A stretch of 64,000 bases of DNA from Xiphophorus maculatus (taxonomy: Eukaryota > Chordata > Actinopteri > Cyprinodontiformes > Poeciliidae): contig NC_036454.1 of the NCBI RefSeq assembly GCF_002775205.1, positions 1,846,382 to 1,910,381 on the forward strand, written 5' to 3'. Below the pieces are notes generated by a model. The model saw nothing but the letters and a program-made list of their open reading frames with translations, was not told the DNA's origin and ran no database searches. Positions within the stretch are counted from its first letter, which is position 1; the number at the start of each line of letters is the position of its first letter. Positions 10,894 through 22,500 of this stretch are shown piece by piece. The translations under genes were made by a program, and so were the position numbers.

Positions 10894-12180
10894 ACGACTC
10901 TGATGGCTCAAATTAGCCTCCATTCATCTCTTCTATTGTTCTATTGTACATGTGGTCGTTGACCGTCAGGCCAGAAGGTAGGAGTGTGAATAGTCCATGT
11001 TGGGGGTGGGTATCTATGATACCTACAACTAGTCAGTCTAGTTTTGAAGCATACATGAAGTGTTTTTGGAGAGATGTGACCTTTTGCAGCTGATCCATGA
11101 TGTTGTGCTGCATTATCCAGGTCATTTTGCCAAATGTACATAGAGTTTGCAAAACATACAATCTGTTTCAAAAAATATGCAAAGGTTTTTCTAAAAGAAA
11201 TGAGTAATGTTTCTCTTTGAAATAAAGCTAAGAGGGTATAACATGACAGTTTAGAAATAAACTAACCAAATTAATTGTGTTGATCCACCTCAAAAAAATC
11301 ATGCAAAAAGTGTAAGCAAAAGAAATCTGGGAGACTTAGCACATGCAAATTTGCATGCAGCCTTTTGTGCTGTGGAGGATAAATAGGTGACTGCTTCACC
11401 TATTTAGTTCACAAGAACTAATGGCATTTATTTCAGTCATTATCTTGGGGGGGTGACCAAGGTTCCATCACTATGTGACAGCTGGTCAGCAAACCTGGCA
11501 AACATGATTGACATGGCAGCACTGAATGCACATGTGCTTTATCAGGCATGCATTGGGGTGCAGGAGAGACGGGTGGACTTCCTGGTTGAGCTTGCAAAAG
11601 AGTTGGGTAACTCTCATGTGAGCGAGAAGAAGGCACACAAGGAGAAACTGCTTCGGCAACAACCTTCCACACCCAGCTCAGGCAAAAGGGCGAAGTGTCA
11701 GGTCAACCATCGATGCAGGATGCGTGTCCTGAGGCCGAAACATCATCAGTGACCCCTCACACCCCCACCATGGACTGTTCTCCCTGCTGCCCTCTGGAAA
11801 GAGGTTCTGCAGCATCCGGTGCAGGTCCACCAGGTTCTGAAACAGCTTTTTCCCACTTGCCATCAGACTGCTGAACTCTTAACTGGACTGCACTCAAAAA
11901 CTGGTCTCCACTTTATACCTTGCACATGTACAGAGCTAAATAACTTCTATTTTACTGTCAGTCCTGCACTTTATATTTTATATTTAGATTTATATTCATA
12001 TTTTATACTGTATTTTATTTTACTCACAACATTGGAACCTCAAACATTGTCCTGAGCCGTATGCAACGAAATTTCGTTCTGTATTCACCCTGTGCATTGA
12101 AAATGACAACAAAGTCAGTCTAAGTCGAAGTCGAAGGAACAATTGTGCAACTGTGAGATGCGTTGAGGCCGTTACCAGGG
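10887..12180 (+). mobile_element. piggyBac/L2 composite repeat, copy 1
   Basis: This 1.3-kb block recurs in inverted orientation at about 48985-50270. It holds a piggyBac-like transposase end (11453-11712), then an L2 LINE 3' end in the same orientation (about 11713-12130), then GACTTCG-type sequence and GTTACCAGGGTACTTA. The transposase/LINE junction (CATCGATGCAGGATGCGTG) is the same in both copies, so the LINE piece was already inside before the two copies separated. Confidence 0.75.
11453..11712 (+). pseudogene. piggyBac-type transposase C-terminal fragment
   Basis: The reading frame gives PSLCDSWSANLANMIDMAAL, then NAHVLYQACIG, RRVDFLVELAKEL and KRAKCQVNHRC. The order 'D-x-A-x-x-N-A-x-x-L-Y', 'R-x-x-F-L-x-x-L-A-x-x-L' and a final Cys-rich start (KCQ...C) is that of piggyBac transposases just before their zinc-binding tail. 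The catalytic part is missing and the Cys-rich tail is cut off by the L2 insertion, so it is not functional. Confidence 0.65.
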
Positions 12181-12218
12181 TACTTAAGGGTACTTAAGGG
12201 TACTTAAGGGTACTTAGG
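12172..12218. repeat. 10-bp tandem repeat with TTAA in each unit
   Basis: GGGTACTTAA is repeated about four times at the right end of the piggyBac/L2 composite. TTAA is the piggyBac target site, which makes the position notable. The second copy at 48985 has a single TAAGTACCC here. Confidence 0.85.
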
Positions 12219-12337
12219 CCATTTGGCCATCTCTAGCCTGAATAGGAGTGTTGTCTACGTGGACTACCTTTGGCCCTCCTAGTGTTAAAAACCTGGCCCT
12301 CCCAGTGTTAATGGAGAGAAAAGGTCAGGGTCTCCTA

Positions 12338-12351
12338 CCACCAGGGGGCAG
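12338..12351 (+). promoter_or_regulatory. CTCF-like motif
   Basis: CCACCAGGGGGCAG agrees with the vertebrate CTCF core consensus at every informative position. Binding cannot be judged from sequence alone. Confidence 0.4.
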
Positions 12352-13279
12352 TCTTATTCTGTGGATATTACTGGTTTCTAAAAGCGTATTTATTTTAGCT
12401 GTAGCGTTAAATTGAATCCAAATTATGCGGAAGCCCTAAATGAGGTTTGTTCATGCTAACATTGGTCGACTCTAATGACACACCAACGTCTCTGAATAAA
12501 TACATTTTTGCAAATTAAAAAAAACAAACAAACACGTGTGAAGTTACACAGGAAACAAGTTATTGAAATTTACTGCATGGATGTGAACATAGTGAAGTCT
12601 GAAACTAACAATACGGATAAAACAACCAGGCATCCTGTAAGTAAAAACAGCATAGCCTGCAAAAACAACATCTTATCAAGTGTTTTGGTTTATTCTGGTG
12701 CAAATATCTTAGTACACAGAAAATAAGACTAAACAAACTTATAAGGAATTTTTCAGCAAGATATAGGAGCTTGTTTTAATCAATAATTGATTAATTAAAA
12801 AGATAAAATACTGGTTCCACTGGCAGATTATTTCACTTATAACATGGGAAAAATGTCTCGTTAAAAGTAATTTAATCTGCAGTGGAGCTATACTTAAAAA
12901 AATATCAAGGAATTATTGACTTAAAACAAACTCTTATATCTTCCTGAAAAGTTACTTGTGGGTTAGTTTTTATTTCAAGTGTTATCAATCAATCAAGTTT
13001 ATTTGCATAAACATTTCAGCAACAAGGCATCACACATCACAAAACCAACCAAAGGCGGGTAGAGCACCAAATATTGTACTCAGATCAGAGCAGCTTTACT
13101 TCAACTCAAGTAAAAGTAACAAATAAACCACATTTAAAAAATTCTAATTTTCCCCCCAAAAGTTACTCAAGTACATGTAACTGGGTAAATGTAAATACCC
13201 AACATACAGTCTCCCACTGAGAAACCAGTAACAAATATTACATTTTGTTACATAAGATATTTGCGTCAGAAAGAAACTA
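12352..13279. other. Intergenic DNA with a repeat tail
   Basis: AT-rich. At about 12986-13045, ATCAATCAATCAAGTTTATT followed by AACATTTCAGCAACAAGGC resembles the end of a common fish retroposon. No gene is supported. Confidence 0.4.
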
Positions 13280-14803
13280 AAAATGCGCAGTAACCCTGCC
13301 GCCTCCTGGTTCAATCATTTTAGGAAGTTAATTGTTGGGTTTTTATGGCAAAATAAACGACCCAGGGTTAGAATGTCGCTCTTACATTTACCTCAGAAGT
13401 AGGGAGGACTAGGGTGTCCCAATATGAAGTGGTATTACTGGGCAGCCCAACTTAGGACCATTAGATATTACTTTAATGCCAGAGACGCCCCGCAATGGAC
13501 AGAAATGGAATCTGAATAATCTGTAAGTCCACCTTTACCTGTATACATTTTTTCTGATTCAGTCCCAAGACTGTTGGGAAAAACGGTTAATCCTATTGTT
13601 AAAAACATGATCAAAATATGGTATGAAGTAAAGAAATTCACAAAAGAACCAGTTACATTATCACAGTTTACTCCTATATGGGGAAACCAAGATTTTAGTC
13701 CTGGAAGAGCAGACTCTGTATTTAGACAATGGGCCGCAAAGGGAATAGATATAATTCATGATTTGTATCAAACAAATTCAGCTTACATGATGTCTTTTGA
13801 AGAATTCAGGCAAAAATTTAATATAAATAGAAAATACTTCTTTAAATACCTTCAGCTTAGAAGCTACATTAGGACAAAAAACAAAGATTTAACCAAGCCA
13901 CCAAAGTCCCAGCTAGAAGAAATGGTTTGCAAAGATAACACAAGTAAAGGTGCGATTTCAAAATTCTACAACTTTATGGTTTTAAATTCCCCAGAGGACT
14001 CGGCACTGAAACTAGAAGCCTGGAAATTAGACCTGGGAGTAAACCTGTCACTGGAGGACTGGCAGTCTGTCTGTACAAAGGCTCAGAAACAAACTGTTAA
14101 CTCTCGCTTAAGGTTACTGCAATACAAATGGTTAATGAGAATCTATATTACACCAGTCAATTTAAATTGATACAATCCTAATATACCAGATATATGCACA
14201 AAATGTTTAGAAGAAAAGGGACTTTGTTTCATTGTATTTGGGAATGAAGGGAAATTCAAAAATTTTGGAAAGCAATAAAAACAACTGTAGAACAACTTGT
14301 GTCAAAGGATGTTGCACTAGACCCGGTTTTTCTAGTTTTAGGTCTGTATCCAAAAAATACCTTGTTTACCAAATGTGAGCTACTATTGATTGATATGTGT
14401 CTATTACAAGCTAAAAGACTGATAGCACTATTCTGGAAGAGAACAACAGGACCAGGTATCAAACAATGGATCAGGAAAATGATGAAGACTTTACCTCTGG
14501 AACGCATAACATATCTCCAAAAAGGGAAAAGCAAATTCTTTGAAAACATTTGGAGACCCTTCAGGAATTTTGTTGTAAGGAGAGGACTTGTCACAAGACG
14601 AAGAAACCAGCTAAAGACGAGATTAATGTCAAACCATAATGTTAAACAAGGGAGCCTCAGCAGTGGACTATTATCTCCTGTTTACTTAAAGGAATGTATG
14701 CAGATATGTATCTAAGAGGGTGTTTGTTGGTCTGGTTTATTGTATTGGTTATATGGCAGATATATCTGTAAAAAATACAATAAAAATATTGTTGGAAAAA
14801 AAC
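13280..14803 (+). mobile_element. L1-type LINE ORF2 remnant, 5' truncated
   Basis: Starts inside the post-RT region (FRKLIVGFLWQNKRPRV, then a stop, then GGLGCPNMKWYYWAAQL). It continues through an open stretch at 13574-14167 and, after a stop, NPNIPDICTKCLEEKG and later SKDVALDPVFLVLGLYPKNT. The GGLGxPNxxxYYWAAQL box is characteristic of L1-like elements with a C-terminal CxxC...H segment. It ends at an AATAAAAATATTG tail and an A run at about 14795-14803. Several stops break the frame, so it is dead. Confidence 0.85.
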
Positions 14804-16384
14804 TGCTTAGTAAGATTTTGTGTTTTAGTATCTTCCCTCTGGAGAGCACGTTGATTTAAACCTACTGATAAATTAAGAAGCAATTTCCAAAAATATATTT
14901 TTAAAGAAAAGCAGAATTAAATGTTTGGTTTCTGCTCCGGCTCAGGAACGTGAGACAAAACTGTCCGGTAAGTGTTACCAAAAAACCACAAATAAAGCGA
15001 CTAACAGGCTGGTTCAGCATCTGGAATTTAAACAGTAATATTTTATTAAACTATGTTAACACTGGTATGAGACCCAATCTTAAATAAGTACAAATTCATA
15101 TTTTCCAAAATATTGGACAGATGTTTCAGTAATATCACTGTGATTACTGCATGGCACTAAAATGTGACTAAGTTCAACCTGCTTCTCAGTAGAAAAGGAC
15201 GTTTTTGTGAAACAAACAGGCTGCAGGGCCTGTTACTCAGGTGGAGAACGTACTAAAAGTGCACAAAGACTTGTGTTGTGAATGAATGTGTGGTCAGGCC
15301 TGGGTGTGCTCTGCCACGGTCTTAAACACACAGTGTGTGTTAGTGTTTGCTGTTCAGTCAGGTTTAAAGCTCTCTGGGTGTGAAGTTGAAAAGATGTTTC
15401 TCCATTTCTCTAGACAGCCTGTAGAAAACGCCAACATCACCATCAAGGCCAAGTCCATATCACCTGAAAAAAGTGGCAACATGCAGTAGAATTAGTATAT
15501 GGTCATTTTTTAAATTCATTCTACAGGTTGAGATTCAAATATATCTCATTTACAAGAGAGACCATGTTTGATTTTTTAAAAAGAAAATGTAACTCTAATG
15601 ATACATGTGATTAAAATATTTGACAAAATTAAGTAAGAGAATAAAAATACGGAGAAAAATTGAACAAGATTCTTCTTTAAATTTCAACCATTGTTTCCCA
15701 AAGTTTTTCCTGAGGAAAATGAAAGATTTTTTAAAAGTGCTTTTCTATATGCAACAGCAATAAAGCTTTAAACTCATCTTTACCAGGACTGTCAGCATCA
15801 ATGGATGCTTTCAATTCTTGGCATAATTTCACAGTTCTTGTCCTATTTAGGTCCCGAAACAACCATTTAACTGACCCTAATATTTTTTCTGTTTTGTTTT
15901 GGTCATTATTATTACGCTTATTGTTGAGGTGTGTGGTAGGTGTGTCTGTCAGACATTATAGCAATACGGAATAAATCGTGTCCCGTATTGAACAACAACA
16001 GCCTGCCATTGTAGCCTAGCTTAAGCTAACCTGAATATTTAACTCTAGTTGATACTCTGACATTTCTTACCTTCTGTCTTTCAGCCACTTTGAAAAGCTT
16101 TTCTTCGTCTCTCCAACATCTTTATCTTTCCCCCTCTTCAGTTTTCTGCCCCAGAGTTTTTCCTGCCGCCCACCTTTACCTCCCTGTTGTCGAGGCTTTA
16201 CTACAATTTAAAAGAAAAAACAAACCGCGCCTCAGAGCTTTGAAGGGCCGCTGGCCAACTTACCTGTACAGGAGGGGAGGGCAGCTAATCAGCGCTGATC
16301 CTGTTATTGATCATTCCAAAAACTGAACTTTTATTTACAGAAACTGAAGCAGGAAAATATTAAGCATTTTTGTTTAGTCACAAC
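14804..16384. other. Intergenic DNA, no feature recognised
   Basis: AT-rich sequence without recognisable exons or complete repeats. The 3' UTR end of ercc6l is expected near the right side. Confidence 0.4.
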
Positions 16385-16390
16385 TTTATT
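16385..16390 (-). terminator. Probable ercc6l polyadenylation signal
   Basis: AATAAA on the minus strand (TTTATT on the plus strand), about 195 bases past the ercc6l stop. Another TTTATT lies near 16331. Confidence 0.4.
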
Positions 16391-16583
16391 TCTTTTTTTT
16401 TAGATTTAAACTGTAAAACAGTTTTCTGTTGAGTAGCAACGAAACAAGATTTCTCATGACGACAGAAGAAAATGTCCAGGATTGGTTTCCACAACCAGCT
16501 GCAGAGAAACATCTGGAGCAGGAGAGGCCGATCAGAGTCCAGCTGGCTTCCTGCCGGTTCCGGGTCGCTGGGCGGTTCTGCTG

Positions 16584-19500
16584 CTACCGCCTGTGGCTAA
16601 GCTGCCGGTACAGCTGGATGGTGATGAGCTGGACCTCGGGGTCGCCGGGTCGGAGGTCGATGGCTCTGAGGAAGAAGTCCAGCGCGTCGTCGGGTCGGTT
16701 CTGGCTGATCTTCTCCTTCCCGCTGCGGACCAGAGACTCGTAGCTGTCCGGGTCGGCACCAGACGAGGCGCAGCGGTCCATCTGCTCGCCGGGGGCCAGC
16801 TCCGGCTCCACGCTCGACTCCTCCAGGGTCAGGCGCTCGGGCGATGCTCCGTTACCATGGCAACTCTGCTCCTCCTCCAGCTGAGGCTCATCTTGAGCAG
16901 AACCCGCCATGCTGTCTCCGCCCGCTGCAGAGAGCCGCTCCGATGACTCTTCATCATCCTCATCAACATCATCCTCCATTCTGTAATCATCATCATCCTC
17001 ATCATCTTCCTCTGTAAGCAGAGTCTCTCCAGCCATCACTTCCTGCTCAGAGTTCATCCCCAGCATCTTCTCTGCTTCCTCTTCATCGCTCTCGTCCTCC
17101 TCTGAGTCCTGGATGACAGACTGCAGCAGGGAGCGATTGGAGACCACAGACGTGTTTCCTGCGACGCTCCGTCTGGACCTGGGTGGAGACATTTTGGGCG
17201 TGGACGATCCGAGCGCCTGGAAGGAGCCGACCAGCTGCTGCTCCTCTTCATCACTGTCATAAATCACTGCTGCCCTCTTCCTCTTGGTGCCCACGATGGA
17301 CTCGTTGGCGGACCGGTCCAGACCCGAGACGCCGGTCTGTCTGCAGAGACTCTCCGTCAGGGACTTGTGGACGCTGAAGCTGCCGTTGAGCTGAAGCTCA
17401 GTCAGAAGTTTCTGCTCCTCTTCCTCGGTGTCGGCAGCGTCCTGACCCTCGTCTTCGTCGCTGTCCTCCAGCTCCAGGTTGAAGTTTCCGTGAGAAGACT
17501 CGAGCCCGCCACTCAGTCCGGAGGTGTCATACTGCTGAAGGTCCGAGTGGCTGTGGTTCTGCCGGTCGGCCTCGGAGGTTCTGGTCGGCCCGTCGGGCTT
17601 CTCATCTGCGTTGATCTCAATCAGACTGGCATCCGGTCCAGAAGAGCCGCCTATTGGTTCTCCAGACAGATCAATGACTTCATTGCTGGACCTCTGATGG
17701 CGTTGCTTTCCTCCAGAACCGGACCGGTCCATATCCACCACCTCCGGGACAGGAAGTGGAGGAGGAACTCCTGGCATTGGGTTCCTTGGTTTGTTCTCGT
17801 TGGTCCGGTGTCTGGTGTGGTCCGGCGGCTGTCTCAGCCAGGCTGGTTCTGTGCTGGACGCCATGCTCTCCGCCAGCTGCATCTGCAGGAACAGAAACAA
17901 CATCAGCAAAAGAAGAGCAGGGTCACCCCAGGGTCAGAGGTCACAACATGAAGACATGACCAGAAACCCCAGAGCTCTATCGCTACAGGCCTCAGCCTAA
18001 AGATACTTCTCTCTAGAAACAAGATGGCTGCCAGACTAAGAGAGGAGATGCTGGGCTATAATGGACCTCTCATTAGCCATTAGGCACGGTAGTGGAGGGT
18101 TGATGCTGAGGGTTTTGTTGTGGCGCTACAGAACCTGAAAACCTTGTCAGTAAGTTTTTAACATGTTTCAGTTTCAGGCCTCCAGGCCACAGCACTGAGA
18201 TCTGGTGGAAGTGACTTCAGAAAGCTGCAGCTGCTTCCCGGCCAAAGAGCCACAGCTGCAGGGTGACCCTCCATGCAGGTAAAGCCCTGGACCCTGTGTC
18301 CCTACAGCCAAGGGAGACCCCCGAGGAGGGGGGCACTGGAGTGCCAGTACGAGATCCCCTTGGGGCAAGATCCCCAACTGGGTCCTATTTGTCTCGTCAT
18401 ACTTATTGAGTGACAGCCAAGGTCAGGTATCTCTGACAGATCGCTAAAAACTCAGAGTGGATCATAGATTCATCTGTCCAAACTGGGCCAACCCTGTGGG
18501 GAGTAGGGCAACAGAACAATGAGCCCAAATACAGCAGCTAATCTACAACAGAATGGCTCGGAGAAAGAAGAATGAATTTGCTGCAGTTGCTTAGTCAATG
18601 TCCTGACATTACGATGACGAAAAGCTTTGGTGGAACCTTCAGAGGGCTGAGCAGAACGTCTGAAATAACCGGGTTTGTTTAAACTCGGTCAGAGTTTGTT
18701 TAAACATCAGGGGCCGATCGGTTTAAACCGATCGACACCCCCATGTGGAAACGTGTCCCCAGTACAACCCGGACTGTCACCATCTGGCCTGAGGATGCCT
18801 CTCACCAACTACAGGACTGATTCCAGAGAACTGACTGGGAGGTTTTTGCACATCAGGACCTGGAGAACTACACCTCAGCAGTCTTGGACTACATCAGGTT
18901 CTGCACAGACAATGTCACCAGGAACAGACTCATGAGGATCTATCCGAATAGGAAACCCTGGATGACTAAGGAGGTCTGGGGCCTCTTGAAAGCCAGGAAC
19001 GCTGCTTTCAGGTCTGGGGACAAAGCACTCTACAGTTCTGCCAGAGCCAACCTGAGAAGAGGCATCTGCCAAGCTAAGGCATCATACAGAGGGAGAATAG
19101 AGAAGCAGCTCAGGAGCAACAACACCAGGCAGGTGTGGCAGGGTGTCCAGCACATTACAAACTACAGATCCAGCAACCAGCCATGCATGGAGGGAACCAC
19201 TTCCCTGGCAGAGGAGATGAATATCTTCTTTGCCCGCTTTGAGGCGACACCTACCACAGCTCCATCACAGCTGCCTGTCCCATGCAGACATGATTTGCTC
19301 TTTCACCCACCTGCAGCTCAGACTCCGCCTTCATTAGCTCCTGAGCCTTCTGGACTCGCCCTTCGATGTAGTGACATGCCTCCTGATCTTCAGGGTCCTC
19401 ATCATGGTTCACATCAAGAGAAAACATGAGGTCGTGGTCTGAAATCCCAAACATGTGCATAGCATGCAGTTGAGCGATGTGCTCATCTAGAGCTGGGTCA

Positions 19501-22500
19501 GTCCGTCGTTCTCTGGAGTGCAGATCCTGCAGCTGAAGTTGGGTGCTTGAAGACCTTGGGTCCTCCAGGGTGAAGAGCTCCTTCAGTTCTTGTCTGCTGA
19601 AGTACCTGAATGGGTTCTTTGTGTCTCCGGTATTCTGCCTGATCAAGGAGTCTTTGAAAACCTGCCGTCTGTAGATCTTCTCCTCCACCGTTCCACAGGT
19701 TATCAGTCTGTAGATCACTACGTTTTCTGTCTGGCCAATGCGGTACGCTCTGTCGACAGCCTGAGCGTCTGTGGCAGGGTTCCAGCTCGGATCATAGATC
19801 ACTACTCTGTTTGCTGCTGTCAGGGTGATGCCCACTCCTCCAACCTGAGTGGTGAGGAGAAACACGGAGTAACGTTTGTCTTTTTGAAACCGAGAGATCA
19901 GTTTTTCTCGTTCTGTGATCTGGGTGATGGTTCCATCCAGTCTCAGCAGTTTGAACCCTCTGTTGCCGAGGATCCGTTCGAGGATGTCGAGGACTGTCCT
20001 GTAGTGAGCAAAGACAAGCGTTCGGTGGCCTTCCTCTCTGAGTCGCTCCAGAAGAGCCAACAGAAAGACAAGCTTTCCAGATTCTGATATCAAAGTTTCA
20101 TCTGAAATGTTTGCAATGCTCTTAACATCAGTCTCATGATTTTCACCCTGAGGATTTTGATCCAGGCCTAACTGTGCAATAGCATTGGCAGACAACAGTC
20201 TCGGATGGTCACACAACTTCTTCAGGATGTTTAATTCAGCCAGAGGTGATTTGGTGGTCATCAGCAGCTCCTTGATGTGGTCCAAACTGATGAACTGTCT
20301 GTAAATGTCCTCCTGAACGGCACTCAGGTAAGTCCAGACGATCAGGTCATTCTTTCGGGTGAGCTTGGGCATGACTGCCCCAGAGGTTGGCTGATCTTGA
20401 GGGTATTGGTGGTTATCAGGTTCTGGGTTTGCCTCTTTTCCACCAGTCTTCTTCTTCTGCACTTCTGATTTTGTTCTACGAAGGAAGTAGGGCTTGATCA
20501 GAGTCATGAGGTTCTCAGACATCCTACACCCAAGAGCCTTTTCCCCAGGAGTAGCATCCTTTTCCCTTGCGCGAGTGATGGGGTTCTCATACTCTGTTTT
20601 GAACGTCTTGGCTGTTCCCAGGAGAGTTCCCTGACAGGCAAAGTCAAAGAGGGTCCACATTTCTCTGAGGTTGTTCTGGACCGGAGTTCCCGTCAGGAGA
20701 ATCCTGTTCTTGGAGGGAATGGCGTAGGCACTTTTGGCTGTTTTGGTGGAAGAGTTTTTAATCTTGTGTGCTTCATCCAGGATCATGTAGTCCCAGCAGA
20801 ACTCCGTTCCCTGAAAGGAGGCCAGCTGCTGCCAGTTGTTCATCAGCATGGTGTAGGTGGTGATGATCACTCCTCCTCGCCTCTGAACTTTCTCCAAACT
20901 CCTGGTCCTCTCTGCTTTACTGGGACCGTGGAAGTCCTTCACCCTCATTCCTGGAGTCCATTTGCTGAACTCCTTGACCCAGTTTGTGATGAGGGAGGTT
21001 GGCATGACCAGAAGAGTATGTTTTATCAGGTCGTTGTCGTACATGCCAGAGAGGAAGGAGATGATCTGGATGGTCTTCCCGAGTCCCATGTCGTCCGCCA
21101 GAACTCCTCCTTTCCGGCCGTCCCTGTAGAGGCCGTACAGGAAGGAAACTCCGTCTCTCTGATAGTCGTACAGCTTGTCATGCAGTTCTTTAAACAGCAT
21201 TAAGCCGCTGTTGTTCACATTGACAAACTCGTCGTCTTCATCCTCCAAGTCATTCTCAGCCAGGAGTTCTTCGATCTTCTTTATTCTGCTCTCCAGTTTG
21301 GGAGTTTGGTGAATGCTGAACGCCTGTTTGAACAGCTTCAGAGCTTGATGAATGTCTCCTTGTTTGGCAACAGCTTTGCCGTCTGAAATCAACCTGAAAC
21401 ACAAAGAACTAGAGCTGTCAAGATTCCTTGAATGATTTGAATATGATTTCAGAGTTTTGTATAATCTTTGTCCATGTTAACTAAAAAAAGTTTAAAGTCC
21501 ATGAAGAGTCTGAAGCACTCCACACCAAGTTATAGTCTCACATTTAAAAGTTTGCAATGATATTGCAAATTAAAAAATAAGTAAAGACTTTATTGAGCCC
21601 AAAGGGAAATGTAACTAATTAATTAAATGAGTGAGCTGATCAAGCGGTGTGGCTTTTATACCAGATCTATACATCAGTGGAGTGAAAATGAGTCGTCACA
21701 CAGGGTTCATATAAATACTGGTACAGGTGAACCTGCTGTGCAAGAACACGTTCCAAATAATCCCTTTTACTGAATGGCGGCATGCACAATCTGTGCAAGT
21801 TACAAAAGTGTTTAGGTGTGCACCGACTCGCTGTGACAGTGTGAGGCCAAGGCGCAGGACAGGGACAGCATGACTGGAGCGTGCCTCACATGCACCCAGT
21901 TCAACACATCAACTACAAACCTAGCTTAGCACAGTGCTACATAGTAAAACATAGTTTAACAAAGCCTGGAGGCAGATAATTTTCCTTGAAGAATTAAAAA
22001 ATTGAGGTTTGTTACAAACCCCAATGTCACACTGACACCAGCACTAAACCATCAGTAACTTCATGTTTCTCCAGACTGACGGGCCTGAACATCATCCGGC
22101 TTTCTTCAAACAACATTTGTTGGTATATGGAAGCCCAACGGTCTCAATAATCACATCAACAAGCAATCCAACAGCCATCACAGTTAAACAGTCCATCAGC
22201 TGTTTCAGGGTTTATGTATCTGTTACCTTCCACTTCCTGAGAGATTTATGGTCAAACTGAGTCCAGCACTGAATCACATCAGAAAAACATGTGACAGTGT
22301 TGGTTAATGTTGAGATAATGATGTAATTTATATAAACACTGAAGAGTTAATGTGTTTCCAGGCTCACAGTAAATAGACCTGCATGAAAACTCGTCTGTTT
22401 ATCTGAACAAAGTTCTTTTGAAAAAGTTGCTTCTTGCTGTTTTGGTCTTAAAACATCGTTTTAGTTTTTTAATGACTCCAATTTACCAGCTTTCTATGCT

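Noticed and set aside
16482-16946. 154-residue plus-strand frame
   Set aside because: Antisense shadow of the ercc6l C-terminal coding region.
17367-17951. 194-residue plus-strand frame opposite ercc6l
   Set aside because: Shadow of the acidic last exon of ercc6l; the minus-strand frame has the real splice sites and homology.
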